This document shows positions 42,483-54,323 of a DNA stretch of 64,000 nucleotides, one piece after another. Position 1 is the stretch's first letter. Each line of letters opens with the position of its first letter. Location of the stretch: positions 558,001 to 622,000 of the forward strand of contig UBYA01000011.1 of assembly GCA_900469615.1 (NCBI GenBank). The letters run 5' to 3'. The translations under genes were made by a program, and so were the position numbers. Below the pieces are notes generated by a model. That model did not search any database, was not told the origin of the DNA, and saw nothing but the letters and a program-made list of their open reading frames with translations. This DNA comes from Hyphomicrobiales bacterium. GTDB lineage: Bacteria > Pseudomonadota > Alphaproteobacteria > Rhizobiales > Rhizobiaceae.

Positions 42483-43351
42483 TGGAGCGTCTGAATTTCA
42501 AACCGCAACCGAAGCCGATGGGTGAGCGACTGAGCTATGTCGCCTTTATTCTGCTGTCGCTTCTTTTCGCGCTGTTCTTCGTCATGCCGATCGTCTGGTC
42601 TTTCGCCAATTCGTTCAAACCGGCAGCAGAAGCGCTTGCCAATCCGGCTGCCTTGTTTTCGAAGGCTTTTTCACTGGAGAATTATCATCGTCTCGAACAT
42701 GTCGGGGCGGGCTGGTATGTCTATGCCGGAAATTCCGTGATAATCGCAGCAGGCACCGTATTGCTGACTGTCTTGGTATCCGTTCCGGCGGGCTATGGTT
42801 TCTCCAAGTTTCGCTTTCCGGGGCAGGGGCTGCTGTTCGTGCTCATCATGGCGACGATGATGATCCCGTTTCAATCCATTCTGACGCCGCTCTTTCTCAT
42901 TCTCAAGGCGGTTCGGCTGCAGAACAGCCTCTTCGGGCTGGTGCTGATCTATGTCACGTTCCAGCTTCCGTTCTCGGTATTCATGATGCGCAATGCCTTC
43001 GATGCCGTGCCCAAGGCGCTGATTGAAGCGGCCCGCATCGATGGCGCGTCGCAGGCGACCATTCTGCGCCGTATCATGTTGCCGATTGCGCTTCCCGGGG
43101 TGGCAACCGTCGCCATGTTCGCTTTCCTGAACTCCTGGAACGAATTCCTGGCCGCCCTGATCTTTCTCTCCGACCAGAACAAGTTCACCTTGCCGATCAT
43201 GCTGGTTAATGTCTCCTCCGGCATTTACGGCATCATCGACTGGGGCGCGCTGCAAGCCGGCATTGCCGTGACTATGGTGCCCTGCATCGTCCTCTTTCTT
43301 CTTTTGCAACGCTACTACGTGCGCGGCCTGACCGCCGGCGCCGTGAAATGA
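42482..43351 (+). CDS. CUT1 sugar ABC permease (MalG/UgpE type)
   Basis: 289 residues. Membrane segments include 'LSYVAFILLSLLFALFFVMP'. The EAA loop is 'EAARIDGASQATILRRIMLPI', followed by 'AFLNSWNEFLAALIFLSDQN', the typical C-terminal helix of MalG-like subunits. It is start-overlapped with the MalF-type gene and precedes the glycosidase by 28 bases. Confidence 0.92.
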   Translation: MERLNFKPQPKPMGERLSYVAFILLSLLFALFFVMPIVWSFANSFKPAAEALANPAALFSKAFSLENYHRLEHVGAGWYVYAGNSVIIAAGTVLLTVLVSVPAGYGFSKFRFPGQGLLFVLIMATMMIPFQSILTPLFLILKAVRLQNSLFGLVLIYVTFQLPFSVFMMRNAFDAVPKALIEAARIDGASQATILRRIMLPIALPGVATVAMFAFLNSWNEFLAALIFLSDQNKFTLPIMLVNVSSGIYGIIDWGALQAGIAVTMVPCIVLFLLLQRYYVRGLTAGAVK

Positions 43352-43379
43352 CGACGGCTTTGCCGCTCAAGGAGTTCTC

Positions 43380-45323
43380 ATGTCCTCACCAGCTTTCAAT
43401 CAATCCGAGCGGGCACCGGAAGTGCAACGCTATGTCCCGGTCGATCATTCCCGCGTTCGTTTCGATGATGGCTTTTGGAAAAGCTGGACGCAAACGGTGC
43501 GCGACGTCACCATTCCCACCCAGCATAAGCGGCTCGACGAAGAGGGTTTCCTGGAAGTTCTCGACTTCGACAAGCCGGCCGGGCCGCTTGCCCGCCCCAT
43601 CCAGCCGAGCGGATTGTCGATGCAACATTTCTTCGATTCCGATTTTGGAAAGTGGATCGAGGCTGCGAGCTACACCCTGAAAGCGCATCCCAATTCGGAA
43701 ATCGAGTCGCAGATCGACGCCATTGTCGAAAAGCTCGAGCATGGCCAGATGGCGGACGGCTATCTGAATAGCTGGTTCATTCGCCGCGAACCCGAGAAGC
43801 GCTGGACGAACCTGCGCGACCTGCATGAAATGTATTCGATGGGACATCTTCTGGAAGGAGCTGTCGCGTATTTCGAAGCAACGGGCAAGCGCCGGTTTCT
43901 CGATGTGATGATCCGTGCGGTCGATCATATCATCGATACCTTCGGACGCGAGCCCGGCAAGTTGCGCGGCTATGATGCGCATGAGGAGATCGAACTGGCG
44001 CTCGTAAAGCTCTATCGCGTCACAAACGATCCCCGGCATCTGGCGCTTGCGACCTATTTCGTGGACGAAAGAGGGCAAATGCCGTCCTATTACGACGAGG
44101 AGGCGGTCAAACGCGGAGAGCGTCCCGAAGATTATGTCTACCAGACCTATGCCTATAGTCAGGCGCATATGCCGGCGCGGGAGCAGGAGCAGGTCGTCGG
44201 CCATGCCGTCCGCGCCATGTATCTTTTTTCCGCAATGGCGGACCTTGCATGTGAAAACGACGATCCAAGCCTGAAGGCCGCCTGCGACAGGCTTTTCGAC
44301 AACCTGACAAGCAGACAGCTGTATGTGACGGGCGGTCTCGGGCCGTCCGCCTCGAACGAGGGTTTCACGCGCGAATTCGATCTGCCGAATGAAACCGCCT
44401 ATGCCGAAACCTGTGCCGCGGTAGCACTCGGGTTCTGGAGCCATCGCATGGCTCAGATCGATCTTGATGGCAAGTTCACCGACAAGCTCGAAACGGTTCT
44501 GTTCAACGGCGCCCTTTCAGGTATCGCACGCGACGGCGAACATTATTTTTATGAGAACGTGCTCGAAAGCCACGGCCAGCATCGTCGCTGGAAGTGGCAT
44601 TATTGCCCGTGCTGCCCGACAAATATCGCTCGCCTCATCACATCGCTGGGGCAATATTTCTATTCGACGAAGCCAGGCGAACTTGCCGTGCATCTCTATG
44701 GCGCGAACGTGGCGGAGCTTGCGCTCGGCGACCGCTTGCTTCGGTTGCGTCAGGATACAAGCTATCCTTGGGATGGCGACATCAGGCTGCACGTCTCAAT
44801 CGATCAGCCGAGCCGTTTTATCATGCGTTTGAGAATACCGGCTTGGTGCCGAGATGCTTCGATTTCGGTCAACGGCGAAGCGGTGGATCTGGCCACTTGC
44901 ACCGTCAAGGGCTATGCGGCGCTTGATCGGATTTGGAGCGATGGCGACGAGGTGCGTATCGCCTTGTCGATGCCGGTCGATCGCCTTTACGCCCATCCCG
45001 CGGTCTCGGAGGACGGCGGACGTGTTGCCCTGAAGCGCGGACCGGTCGTCTACTGCGTCGAGGAAACCGACATCGGCAGCGAACCGCAGCAGCTCCGCCT
45101 GCCCGCATCCGCGGAACTGGCCGCCCGCTACGATGCGCAGTTGCTCGGCGGCGCGACCGTACTGGAGGGAACCGCGCTCGAAGCCGATACCGCGGATTGG
45201 GCGAACGCTCTTTACCGGACGTCGCCACCGGTCCTGAAGGCGAGGCCGTTCAAGGCGATCCCCTATCATCTATGGGCCAATCGCGACGCCGGGGCGATGG
45301 CGATCTGGCTGCAGGAAGCATAG
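43380..45323 (+). CDS. GH127 beta-L-arabinofuranosidase (DUF1680)
   Basis: 647 residues with no signal peptide, so cytoplasmic. GH127 hallmarks by alignment to the Bifidobacterium enzyme: nucleophile/zinc cysteines in 'HYCPCCPTN' (Cys411, Cys412), zinc ligands Glu343 and Cys345 in 'AYAETCAAV', and Glu327 in 'SASNEGFTREFDLPNET', 16 residues before Glu343 as in the characterised enzyme. The rest has 'LEHGQMADGYLNSWF', 'ELYCMGH'-like 'EMYSMGHLLEGAVAY' and 'GYAALDRIWSDGDEVRIALSM'. It should release L-arabinofuranose from beta-linked oligosaccharides such as those on plant hydroxyproline-rich glycoproteins, after import. It has a good ribosome site and lies between permease and ATPase genes. Confidence 0.9.
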   Translation: MSSPAFNQSERAPEVQRYVPVDHSRVRFDDGFWKSWTQTVRDVTIPTQHKRLDEEGFLEVLDFDKPAGPLARPIQPSGLSMQHFFDSDFGKWIEAASYTLKAHPNSEIESQIDAIVEKLEHGQMADGYLNSWFIRREPEKRWTNLRDLHEMYSMGHLLEGAVAYFEATGKRRFLDVMIRAVDHIIDTFGREPGKLRGYDAHEEIELALVKLYRVTNDPRHLALATYFVDERGQMPSYYDEEAVKRGERPEDYVYQTYAYSQAHMPAREQEQVVGHAVRAMYLFSAMADLACENDDPSLKAACDRLFDNLTSRQLYVTGGLGPSASNEGFTREFDLPNETAYAETCAAVALGFWSHRMAQIDLDGKFTDKLETVLFNGALSGIARDGEHYFYENVLESHGQHRRWKWHYCPCCPTNIARLITSLGQYFYSTKPGELAVHLYGANVAELALGDRLLRLRQDTSYPWDGDIRLHVSIDQPSRFIMRLRIPAWCRDASISVNGEAVDLATCTVKGYAALDRIWSDGDEVRIALSMPVDRLYAHPAVSEDGGRVALKRGPVVYCVEETDIGSEPQQLRLPASAELAARYDAQLLGGATVLEGTALEADTADWANALYRTSPPVLKARPFKAIPYHLWANRDAGAMAIWLQEA

Positions 45324-45332
45324 GAGCAGGTC

Positions 45333-46439
45333 ATGGCACGATTGGAGCTGAAGAACGTCGTCAAATCCTACGGCATCTATGAAGCGGTACGTGGTATCAA
45401 TCTGGAAATTGCGGATAACGAGTTCGTTGTCTTCGTCGGTCCGTCCGGCTGCGGCAAATCGACGACCCTGCGCATGATCGCGGGTCTGGAGCATATTACC
45501 GCCGGCGAGATCGTCATTGGCGATCAGGTCGTAAACCGGCTTGGTCCCGGCAAGCGCGATATTGCGATGGTGTTCCAGAACTATGCGCTCTATCCGCACA
45601 TGACGGTCAGGGAAAATATTTCCTTCTGCCTCGAACAGCAAAAGCTTGCCAAAGCCGAGATCGATGCCCGCATCGCGCATGCGGCCGAAACGCTGCATAT
45701 CGGCGAGCTCCTCGACCGGCGGCCGGGGCAGTTGTCGGGCGGGCAGCGCCAACGCGTCGCCATGGGACGCGCCATCGTGCGCAATCCTAAGGTCTTTCTC
45801 TTCGACGAGCCGCTTTCCAACCTCGATGCGAAACTGCGCGTTCAGATGCGCACGGAGATCAAACGGCTGCATCAGCTCTTGCCGACGACGACCGTCTACG
45901 TCACGCATGATCAGGTGGAGGCCATGACGATGGCCGATCGCGTGGTCGTGATGAACGGCGGCGTGATCGAACAGGCTGGCCCACCACAGGAACTCTATCA
46001 TCGCCCCGTCAGCCAGTTTGTTGCCGGTTTTATCGGCTCGCCGTCGATGAATTTCCTGCCGGCGCGATTGAGTTCGGGCAGCGAGCGACTTGCCGTCGTT
46101 CTGGAGGACGGTACTGAACTTCCAGTTCCCGAGGCGCGGGTGAACGAGTATAGGCGCCATGCGGGAAAATCGGTGGTATTCGGCATACGGCCGGAATCGA
46201 TCCGCGATCGTCAGCAGCGCCCCGGCTTTGCAGATGTCGTTGCAAAGATCGATCTGGTGGAACCGCTTGGTCCCGAAACCATGGTCTATTTTTCCATTGG
46301 CGAGGCGAACCTGTGTGCCTGTATCGATCCCGAGAGCAATCCCAAGCCGCTGACGGCTATGCCGCTGTCGTTCAATATGAACCAGATGCATTTGTTCGAC
46401 GTGGCAACGGGTGTGGCTTTGTCGCTTCCAAAGCCATAA
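45333..46439 (+). CDS. CUT1 sugar ABC ATP-binding protein (UgpC/MsmK type)
   Basis: 368 residues: Walker A '[18 protein letters not shown]', Q-loop '[14 protein letters not shown]', signature '[16 protein letters not shown]', Walker B '[16 protein letters not shown]', H-loop '[15 protein letters not shown]'. The C-terminal 130 residues are the MalK-type regulatory beta domain ('[14 protein letters not shown]', 'GIRPESIRD'). It begins ten bases after the GH127 stop with AGGAG upstream and completes the importer. Confidence 0.95.
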   Translation: MARLELKNVVKSYGIYEAVRGINLEIADNEFVVFVGPSGCGKSTTLRMIAGLEHITAGEIVIGDQVVNRLGPGKRDIAMVFQNYALYPHMTVRENISFCLEQQKLAKAEIDARIAHAAETLHIGELLDRRPGQLSGGQRQRVAMGRAIVRNPKVFLFDEPLSNLDAKLRVQMRTEIKRLHQLLPTTTVYVTHDQVEAMTMADRVVVMNGGVIEQAGPPQELYHRPVSQFVAGFIGSPSMNFLPARLSSGSERLAVVLEDGTELPVPEARVNEYRRHAGKSVVFGIRPESIRDRQQRPGFADVVAKIDLVEPLGPETMVYFSIGEANLCACIDPESNPKPLTAMPLSFNMNQMHLFDVATGVALSLPKP

Positions 46440-48709
<2,270 letters not shown>

Positions 48710-48713
<4 letters not shown>

Positions 48714-49000
48714 CGTCGCCGCCCGATCCGCGGGAGCGCGACCATCTTGCCGAGGCCGCTCGCCGCGCCGCGGAGCGGGAAAAGGAGGGCAGGAGCAATC
48801 CGGAACCCTCGCTCGGCGCCAGACTCGGCCAGATCGGCATTCTCGGCTGGACGATCGTGGTGCCGACGCTTCTGGCCACGCTTCTGGGACGCTGGCTCGA
48901 CCGCAGCTTCTCGACGGGCATCTTCTTTTCCGCACCGTGCATCATGCTCGGCGCGGCGTTCGGATTCTGGTCGGCCTGGAAATGGATGCATCGCTCATGA
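48710..49000 (+). CDS. atpQ: N-ATPase accessory subunit AtpQ (AtpZ/AtpI-like)
   Basis: 96 residues from a GTG overlapping the atpC stop. A charged N-terminal 36 residues is followed by two hydrophobic hairpin segments ('IGILGWTIVVPTLLATLLGR', 'FSAPCIMLGAAFGFWSAW'). Small two-helix proteins of this kind occupy the third position in N-ATPase operons, and a role in rotor-ring assembly or cation handling has been suggested for the AtpQ/AtpR pair. The stop overlaps atpR. Confidence 0.8.
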
Positions 49001-49293
49001 CCGAAAACCTTCTTGCCCTGTCGCCCGCCGCGGTCGGATTTCAAGCATTGTCGGGCCTTGCCGTCGGTGGCCTGCTCGGCCTTTTCCATTTCGGCGCCCT
49101 CTGGTGGAATGTCGGCTACCTCGCAAAGGGCAGCGTGCTGCGTGCGCTTGTCGTCCAGCTCCTGCGCTTTGCCGTTCTCGCCGGCGCTCTGTACGGGGTC
49201 GCTCAGCTTGGTGCTCTGGCGCTGCTTAGCGCCGCGATCGGCATCCTGGTCGCCCGCAGCCTGATCCTGCGGCGGGTGAAGGGGATGTCATGA
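48997..49293 (+). CDS. atpR: N-ATPase accessory subunit AtpR
   Basis: 98 residues with about three hydrophobic segments: 'AVGFQALSGLAVGGLLGLFHFGALWWNVGYL' region, 'VVQLLRFAVLAGALYGVAQL' and 'LALLSAAIGILVARSLILRR'. An arginine in the middle helix ('LLRFAVLAGA') is characteristic of AtpR, for which an interaction with the c-subunit carboxylates has been proposed. The start ATG overlaps the atpQ stop and the end overlaps atpB. Confidence 0.82.
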   Translation: MTENLLALSPAAVGFQALSGLAVGGLLGLFHFGALWWNVGYLAKGSVLRALVVQLLRFAVLAGALYGVAQLGALALLSAAIGILVARSLILRRVKGMS

Positions 49294-49991
49294 ACTCTCC
49301 GCTCTCGCTCGAACCGCTCTTCCATCTCGGTCCCGTGCCGGTCACCGAGCCGGTGCTCGCCACCTGGGCGATCATGATCGTGCTTACGCTGCTTTCCTTC
49401 CTTGCCACGCGTCGTCTCTCGCTCGTGCCGTCAAAGACACAGAGCTTTCTCGAAATATTGGTGGAGACGATCGACGGGCAGATCCGCGACACGATGCAGG
49501 TCGATCCGCAGCCCTACCGCGCCCTGATCGGCACCATCTTCATCTATGTGCTGATCGCCAACTGGTCGTCGCTGGCGCCGGGTGTCGAGCCGCCGACCGC
49601 GCATCTGGAAACGGATGCGGCGCTTGCCTTCATCGTGCTGGCCGCGACGATCGGTTACGGCCTGAGATCGCGCGGGTTCTTCGGTTATCTCAGGACCTTC
49701 GCGGAGCCGAGCTGGGTGATGATACCGCTGAACGTCGTGGAGCAATTGACCCGCACCTTCTCGCTGATCGTGCGCCTTTTCGGCAATATCATGAGCGGGG
49801 TCTTCATCATCGGCATCGTGCTTTCGCTGGCCGGCCTGCTGGTGCCCATCCCGCTGATGGCGCTCGACATGCTGACCGGCGCCGTACAGGCTTATATCTT
49901 CGCCGTTCTTTCCACCGTCTTCATAGGCGCGGCCGTCGGCGAGCGGCCGCAACCATCCACATCGTCCTCCAGGGAGAAGCAGAGCCCATGA
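49290..49991 (+). CDS. atpB: N-ATPase a subunit
   Basis: 233 residues with five to six membrane helices. The essential stator arginine is Arg162 in 'LTRTFSLIVRLFGNIMSG', just before the conserved LFGN block, and the final helix block 'LTGAVQAYIFAVLSTVFIGAAVG' is typical. Together with the c-ring it forms the ion channel. It overlaps atpE by four bases. Confidence 0.93.
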   Translation: MNSPLSLEPLFHLGPVPVTEPVLATWAIMIVLTLLSFLATRRLSLVPSKTQSFLEILVETIDGQIRDTMQVDPQPYRALIGTIFIYVLIANWSSLAPGVEPPTAHLETDAALAFIVLAATIGYGLRSRGFFGYLRTFAEPSWVMIPLNVVEQLTRTFSLIVRLFGNIMSGVFIIGIVLSLAGLLVPIPLMALDMLTGAVQAYIFAVLSTVFIGAAVGERPQPSTSSSREKQSP

Positions 49992-50233
49992 ATCTCATCG
50001 GCATCGTCAGTATCATCGCCGCGGCCGTGGCCGTTTCTTTCGGTGCTATCGGGCCGGCGCTTGCGGAAGGGCGCGCGGTGGCGGCGGCGATGGATGCCAT
50101 TGCCCGCCAGCCGGAAGCGGCAGGCACGCTTTCGCGCACGCTCTTCGTCGGTCTGGCCATGATCGAGACGATGGCAATCTACTGCCTCGTCATCGCGCTG
50201 CTTGTCCTCTTCGCCAATCCCTTCATCGGCTAG
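49988..50233 (+). CDS. atpE: N-ATPase c subunit (rotor ring)
   Basis: 81 residues: two membrane helices joined by the polar loop 'ARQPEAAG'. The ion-binding carboxylate is Glu60 in 'GLAMIETMAIYCLVIALL'. Compared with the sodium-type c subunit of Ilyobacter, the positions are: Glu27 where that protein has Gln32, Glu60 for Glu65, Thr61 for Ser66 and Tyr65 for Tyr70. So the ring keeps the Glu-Ser/Thr-x4-Tyr signature but carries a second carboxylate in helix 1, as reported for many N-ATPases. Whether the ion is sodium or proton cannot be settled from this. Confidence 0.93.
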   Translation: MNLIGIVSIIAAAVAVSFGAIGPALAEGRAVAAAMDAIARQPEAAGTLSRTLFVGLAMIETMAIYCLVIALLVLFANPFIG

Positions 50234-50247
50234 GGATCCGGGCTGAC

Positions 50248-50988
50248 ATGCACATCGACTGGTGGACCCTCGCCCTGCAGACGGTCAACGTCCTCGTTCT
50301 GCTCTGGCTCTTGAAGCGTTTCCTGCTGCAGCCGGTCGCCGGCATCATCGCGGCCCGGCAGGCGGCGGCGAAGAAGCTGATGGACGAGGCGGGCGCGGCG
50401 AAGGCCGGTGCGGAAGCGGAGCGGGAAAAGGCCGCCGCCGAAACCGCAGACCTTCTCGCCGAGCGGGAGGGAAGGCTCAAGCAAGGCCTGCAGGAGGCCG
50501 CCGCCGCGAAGGCTGCCGTCCTTGCCGAAGCCCGTCAGGATGCCGACAAGCTGCGAAGCGCGGCGCAGGCTGAGATCGCGCGGGAAAGGCGGGATGCACA
50601 GGCGGCCTATGGCGGCCAGGCCAGAGCACTCGCGCTCGATATCGCCCGCCGGCTCTTCACCCGCCTGCCGGACAGCGCGCGCGTCGCCGGTTTCATCGAT
50701 GGACTGGCGCAGGCCGTCGCCGCGCTGCCGGAGGATACGAGATCGGCCATCGGCGCCAGCGAGGCGGTTGCGCTTCGGGCGCCGAGGGGGCTCACCGCGG
50801 AAGAGGAGGATGCCTGCTGCAGGCGGCTTTCAGCCGCGCTCGGACACCCGGTCAAAGTCACCGTCACCGCCGATCCCGACCTCATCGCCGGGCTGGAGGT
50901 CGACACGCACCACGCCCTTGTGCGCAACAGCTTTCGTGCCGATCTCGATCGCATAGCCGAGGAGTTGAACCGACATGACCAGCGATAG
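50248..50988 (+). CDS. atpF: N-ATPase b subunit with delta-like C-terminal domain
   Basis: 246 residues, much longer than the usual 155-160 of bacterial b. Residues 8-25 are the membrane anchor ('[20 protein letters not shown]'), residues about 30-140 an Ala/Glu/Lys-rich coiled coil. The last 100 residues resemble the C-terminal half of the delta subunit, notably '[16 protein letters not shown]' and '[16 protein letters not shown]' (delta pattern: VDPSLIGG......VIDGSVR..L..L). The operon has no separate atpH, so this fused protein would supply the peripheral stalk and its contact with alpha. It overlaps atpA by 14 bases. Confidence 0.88.
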   Translation: MHIDWWTLALQTVNVLVLLWLLKRFLLQPVAGIIAARQAAAKKLMDEAGAAKAGAEAEREKAAAETADLLAEREGRLKQGLQEAAAAKAAVLAEARQDADKLRSAAQAEIARERRDAQAAYGGQARALALDIARRLFTRLPDSARVAGFIDGLAQAVAALPEDTRSAIGASEAVALRAPRGLTAEEEDACCRRLSAALGHPVKVTVTADPDLIAGLEVDTHHALVRNSFRADLDRIAEELNRHDQR

Positions 50989-52522
50989 CGCAGTCGCAGA
51001 CTGGTTTGCCGCAAGCCGCGCGGCGGTCGACCGCGTCAGGCTCGCGCCGCAGGCCGAGGCGATCGGGCGCGTCGAGCATGTGGCGGACGGCATCGCTCGC
51101 ATTTCCGGCTTGCCGGACGTGCGTCTCAACGAGCTTCTGACCTTCGCGGGTGGCCGTACGGGGTTTGCGCTCGCCCTTGACGCTGCGACGATCGATGCGG
51201 TGCTGCTCGATGACGGCGCCGCCATCGAAGCCGGCTCTCCCGTCACCGGTACGGGGCAGGTGGTGCGCGTGCCGGTAGGCCCCGGTCTGCTCGGCCGTGT
51301 CGTCGATCCGCTTGGCCGGCCTCTCGACGAGGGGGAAGCGATCGATGCTGAAGATCATCATCCGGTTGAACGCCCGGCGCCCGCCATCATCGAGCGCGAT
51401 CTCGTTTCCCGCCCGGTCGAGACCGGCATTCTCGTCGTCGACGCGCTTTTCGCGCTTGGAAGGGGACAGCGCGAGCTCATCATCGGCGACCGCGCCACCG
51501 GCAAGACGTCCGTCGCGCTCGATGCCATCGTCAACCAGAAGAATTCCGACATGATCTGCGTCTATGTCGCCATCGGCCAGCGGGCGACCGCGGTCGAGCG
51601 TGTCATCGAGGCGGTGCGCACGCACGGCGCGCCGGAACGCTGCATCTTCGTCGTCGCCTCCGCCTCCGCCGCACCCGGGCTGCAATGGATCGCGCCTTTT
51701 GCCGGTTTTACCATGGCGGAATATTTCCGCGACCGCGGCGGCCATGTGCTGATCGTCATCGACGACCTGACCAAGCACGCGGCGACCCATCGCGAACTGG
51801 CGCTTCTGACCCACGAACCGCCAGGCCGCGAAGCCTATCCGGGCGACATCTTCTATCTGCACGCCCGCCTGCTGGAGCGCGCCGCCAGACTTTCGGAAAA
51901 GCTCGGCGGAGGATCGTTGACCGCGTTGCCGATCGCCGAAACGGACGCCGGAAACCTGTCGGCCTATATCCCGACGAATCTGATCTCGATCACGGACGGC
52001 CAGATCGTGCTGAATTCGCGGCTCTTCGCCGCCAACCAGCGTCCCGCCGTGGATGTTGGCCTCAGTGTCAGCCGCGTCGGCGGCAAGGCGCAGCATCCCG
52101 CGCTGCGGCAGGCATCGGGGCGCATCCGCCTCGATTACGCGCAATTCCTCGAACTGGAGATGTTCACCCGCTTCGGGGGTATCTCCGATAAGCGCATCAA
52201 GACGCAGATGGTGCGGGGCGAGCATATCCGTGGACTCCTTTCGCAGCCGCGTTTCACCACTCTTAGAATGCTGGATCAGGTAGCGCTGCTGGCCGCGCTT
52301 GCGGACGGGGCGCTCGATGGACTTTCTTCGGCCAGCCTCGTGACGTTGCGGGAGCGGCTGCCCGCCTTCCTTGACGCCAACCAGACGAGTGCCGCCGATC
52401 TCATCGCCAAGGGCGAAAAGCTCGGTGACGAGGATCATGCCGCCCTGGTCGCTGCCGTGCGCCGGCTGGCAGGGGATATCTCGCCCGCAGACGAGGCTGA
52501 CGGGCAGGGACCCGACCCATGA
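50975..52522 (+). CDS. atpA: N-ATPase alpha subunit
   Basis: 515 residues. F1 alpha features: '[25 protein letters not shown]', '[19 protein letters not shown]', P-loop '[17 protein letters not shown]' (family usually GDRQTGKT), '[17 protein letters not shown]', '[25 protein letters not shown]' and '[18 protein letters not shown]'. The C-terminal domain retains '[19 protein letters not shown]'. It binds nucleotide non-catalytically and cooperates with beta. Its stop overlaps the gamma start. Confidence 0.94.
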   Translation: MTSDSAVADWFAASRAAVDRVRLAPQAEAIGRVEHVADGIARISGLPDVRLNELLTFAGGRTGFALALDAATIDAVLLDDGAAIEAGSPVTGTGQVVRVPVGPGLLGRVVDPLGRPLDEGEAIDAEDHHPVERPAPAIIERDLVSRPVETGILVVDALFALGRGQRELIIGDRATGKTSVALDAIVNQKNSDMICVYVAIGQRATAVERVIEAVRTHGAPERCIFVVASASAAPGLQWIAPFAGFTMAEYFRDRGGHVLIVIDDLTKHAATHRELALLTHEPPGREAYPGDIFYLHARLLERAARLSEKLGGGSLTALPIAETDAGNLSAYIPTNLISITDGQIVLNSRLFAANQRPAVDVGLSVSRVGGKAQHPALRQASGRIRLDYAQFLELEMFTRFGGISDKRIKTQMVRGEHIRGLLSQPRFTTLRMLDQVALLAALADGALDGLSSASLVTLRERLPAFLDANQTSAADLIAKGEKLGDEDHAALVAAVRRLAGDISPADEADGQGPDP

Positions 52523-53388
52523 CCGAGCGGCTGAGCGACGTCGAAGCGCGGATCGGTTCCGTACGCCAGCTTTCGGCGGTGGTGACTGCCATGCGGGGCA
52601 TCGCAGCCGCGCGCTCGCGCGAGGCGCGGAATCACCTTGCCGGGATTCGCGCCTATGCGGATGCGATTGCCGGCGCAATCCGACAGGCACTGGCGCTGCT
52701 GCCGGAAGGGCCGACGATCGTGGGGGCGGGCAGGGGAGATCATGCGATCGTCGTTCTGTGCGCCGAACAGGGATTTGTCGGGACCTTCAATGAGAAGATT
52801 CTGGATGCTGCCGCGGCTGTCGTGTCGCCGGGCAGAGCCGGGCGTTTTCTGCTGGCGGGCGACAGGGGCGCGATGATTGCCGCCGAAAGAGGGCTTACGG
52901 TCGAGTGGTCCGCGCCGATGATCACTCATGTCGATCAGGCGGCCGATCTTGCCGGGCGGATCATCGACGCTCTTTACGAGCGCCTGGGCGACCGAAGTAT
53001 TTCGGAAGTTACCCTCGTTTATGCCGCGCCGGAAACGGCGGCCGATCTCGATATCACGCGCAAACGTCTCGTCCCCTTTGATTATCAGCGCTTTCCGCTC
53101 ATGCGTATGAGCGAGCCGCCGCTGATTAGCCAGCCGGCCGGACAATTGGCGGAAAAGCTTGCCGAAGAGTACATCTTCGCCGAGATCCTCGAGGCGGTAA
53201 CGCTGTCTTTCGCGGCCGAAAACGAGGCGCGCACTCGCGCGATGATCGCAGCCAGGACGAATGTTGCCAAGACGCTGGACAACCTTACGGCCTTGTCGCG
53301 GCAACTGCGGCAGGAAGAGATTACCAATGAGATCGTCGAATTGGCTGGCGGAACCAAGGAGGCCCAAAGCAATTCCGATAGAAATTAG
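52519..53388 (+). CDS. atpG: N-ATPase gamma subunit
   Basis: 289 residues. N-terminal helix '[30 protein letters not shown]' and C-terminal helix '[35 protein letters not shown]' are the two long helices of the rotor shaft, with the central Rossmann-like body between ('[20 protein letters not shown]'). It is the last gene of the operon, followed by a stable hairpin before the convergent TauE gene. Confidence 0.92.
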   Translation: MTERLSDVEARIGSVRQLSAVVTAMRGIAAARSREARNHLAGIRAYADAIAGAIRQALALLPEGPTIVGAGRGDHAIVVLCAEQGFVGTFNEKILDAAAAVVSPGRAGRFLLAGDRGAMIAAERGLTVEWSAPMITHVDQAADLAGRIIDALYERLGDRSISEVTLVYAAPETAADLDITRKRLVPFDYQRFPLMRMSEPPLISQPAGQLAEKLAEEYIFAEILEAVTLSFAAENEARTRAMIAARTNVAKTLDNLTALSRQLRQEEITNEIVELAGGTKEAQSNSDRN

Positions 53389-53414
53389 AGCGATCCCGGG
53401 AAAAGCTGAACCGC

Positions 53415-53436
53415 TCCGGGAGATGCTCCTCCCGGA
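53415..53436. terminator. Hairpin between convergent atpG and TauE/SafE genes
   Basis: TCCGGGAG, a six-base loop, CTCCCGGA forms a perfect 8-bp stem between two convergent genes. There is no T-run. It may be a bidirectional terminator, or part of a rhizobial intergenic palindromic repeat of the RIME kind; the flanking AGAGCGATCCCGGGAAAA recalls that type. Confidence 0.5.
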
Positions 53437-53511
53437 AAACTCTTTCGTCTAAAACCCGCGCTGGAATATGCGCCTTGAAAGCTTCATCGCAGGCATTGCG
53501 GTGCTATCGGG

Positions 53512-54303
53512 TCAGGCATGCGGCGCCGGGCCGAGGCTTCGGTAGAGCATATAGGCGGCGACGACGAAAATTAAGGTGGCAAAGAGGCTGTTGAGCAGGC
53601 CCTTGCGTGCGGAAAGATGCCGCGCCAGATAAGCACCTACGACACCACCCGCGACCCCGCCGCCAATGAAGATCGCCGCAAGCAGCCAGTCGACATAGCC
53701 GGAAAACGCGTAATTGAGTGCCGTCGTCAGGCCGAAGGCCGTAACGGCCACCAGGGACGAGCCAATGGCGTAAAGGATTGGCATGTTCGTCGCGGCGATC
53801 AGGCCCGGAACGATCAGGAAGCCGCCGCCGATGCCGAAGAAACCCGAGAAGATGCCCGTCAAACCGCCGAACGCCGCCACTTTGTGGACATTCTCGCGCG
53901 AGCACTGGGCGCCCGGATTGCCCTCGGTGCCGCGCTTGCGGAACATCAGCACGCCGACAACAAGCATCAGCAGTGCAAATAGAATGAGCAGTTTCTGCCC
54001 ATCCACCATCTTGCCGATGCTCGATCCGATGAAGGCGCCGATGATGCCGGCAACGCTGTAGACGCCGGCGCAACGCCACTTGACGTTTCCGAGCCGCGCG
54101 TGGCCGATAAGATTGGCAAATGCGTTGGCGGCGACCGCAAACGCGCTGGTGCCGATCGCCAGATGAGCGCTGGGCACGCCGACGACATAGACCATCAGGG
54201 GAACCGCGAGGATCGAACCGCCGCCGCCGAACAGGCCGAGCGTGAAGCCGACAAGCGCGCCGGAAAGACCGCCGAGCCCATATTGAAGGGGATCAAGGAC
54301 CAT
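53512..54303 (-). CDS. TauE/SafE (TSUP) family anion exporter
   Basis: 263 residues from the ATG at 54303; the open frame extends upstream to 54543 but overlaps the neighbour. Seven to eight membrane helices and the duplicated TSUP motifs 'TLGLFGGGGSILAVPLMVYV' and 'FSGFFGIGGGFLIVPGLI' are clear. Members export sulfite or related sulfur compounds. In BigR operons of rhizobia and Xylella a TauE/SafE protein removes sulfite made by the persulfide dioxygenase. It is the last gene of the leftward sulfur operon, 20 bases after the SQR fusion. Confidence 0.9.
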   Translation of the reverse strand: MVLDPLQYGLGGLSGALVGFTLGLFGGGGSILAVPLMVYVVGVPSAHLAIGTSAFAVAANAFANLIGHARLGNVKWRCAGVYSVAGIIGAFIGSSIGKMVDGQKLLILFALLMLVVGVLMFRKRGTEGNPGAQCSRENVHKVAAFGGLTGIFSGFFGIGGGFLIVPGLIAATNMPILYAIGSSLVAVTAFGLTTALNYAFSGYVDWLLAAIFIGGGVAGGVVGAYLARHLSARKGLLNSLFATLIFVVAAYMLYRSLGPAPHA

Positions 54304-54323
54304 GGCGTTCGTCTCGGCCGCCT

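Noticed and set aside
50882..52690. 602-residue open frame antisense to atpF/atpA
   Set aside because: It is a codon-bias shadow of atpA, with Arg/Gly-rich low-information sequence and no ribosome site.
53389..53460. Definite RIME-type repeat element
   Set aside because: The hairpin and the AGAGCGATCCCGGGAAAA flank recall rhizobial intergenic repeats, but one copy in this window is not enough to assign a repeat family; a genome-wide search would decide.
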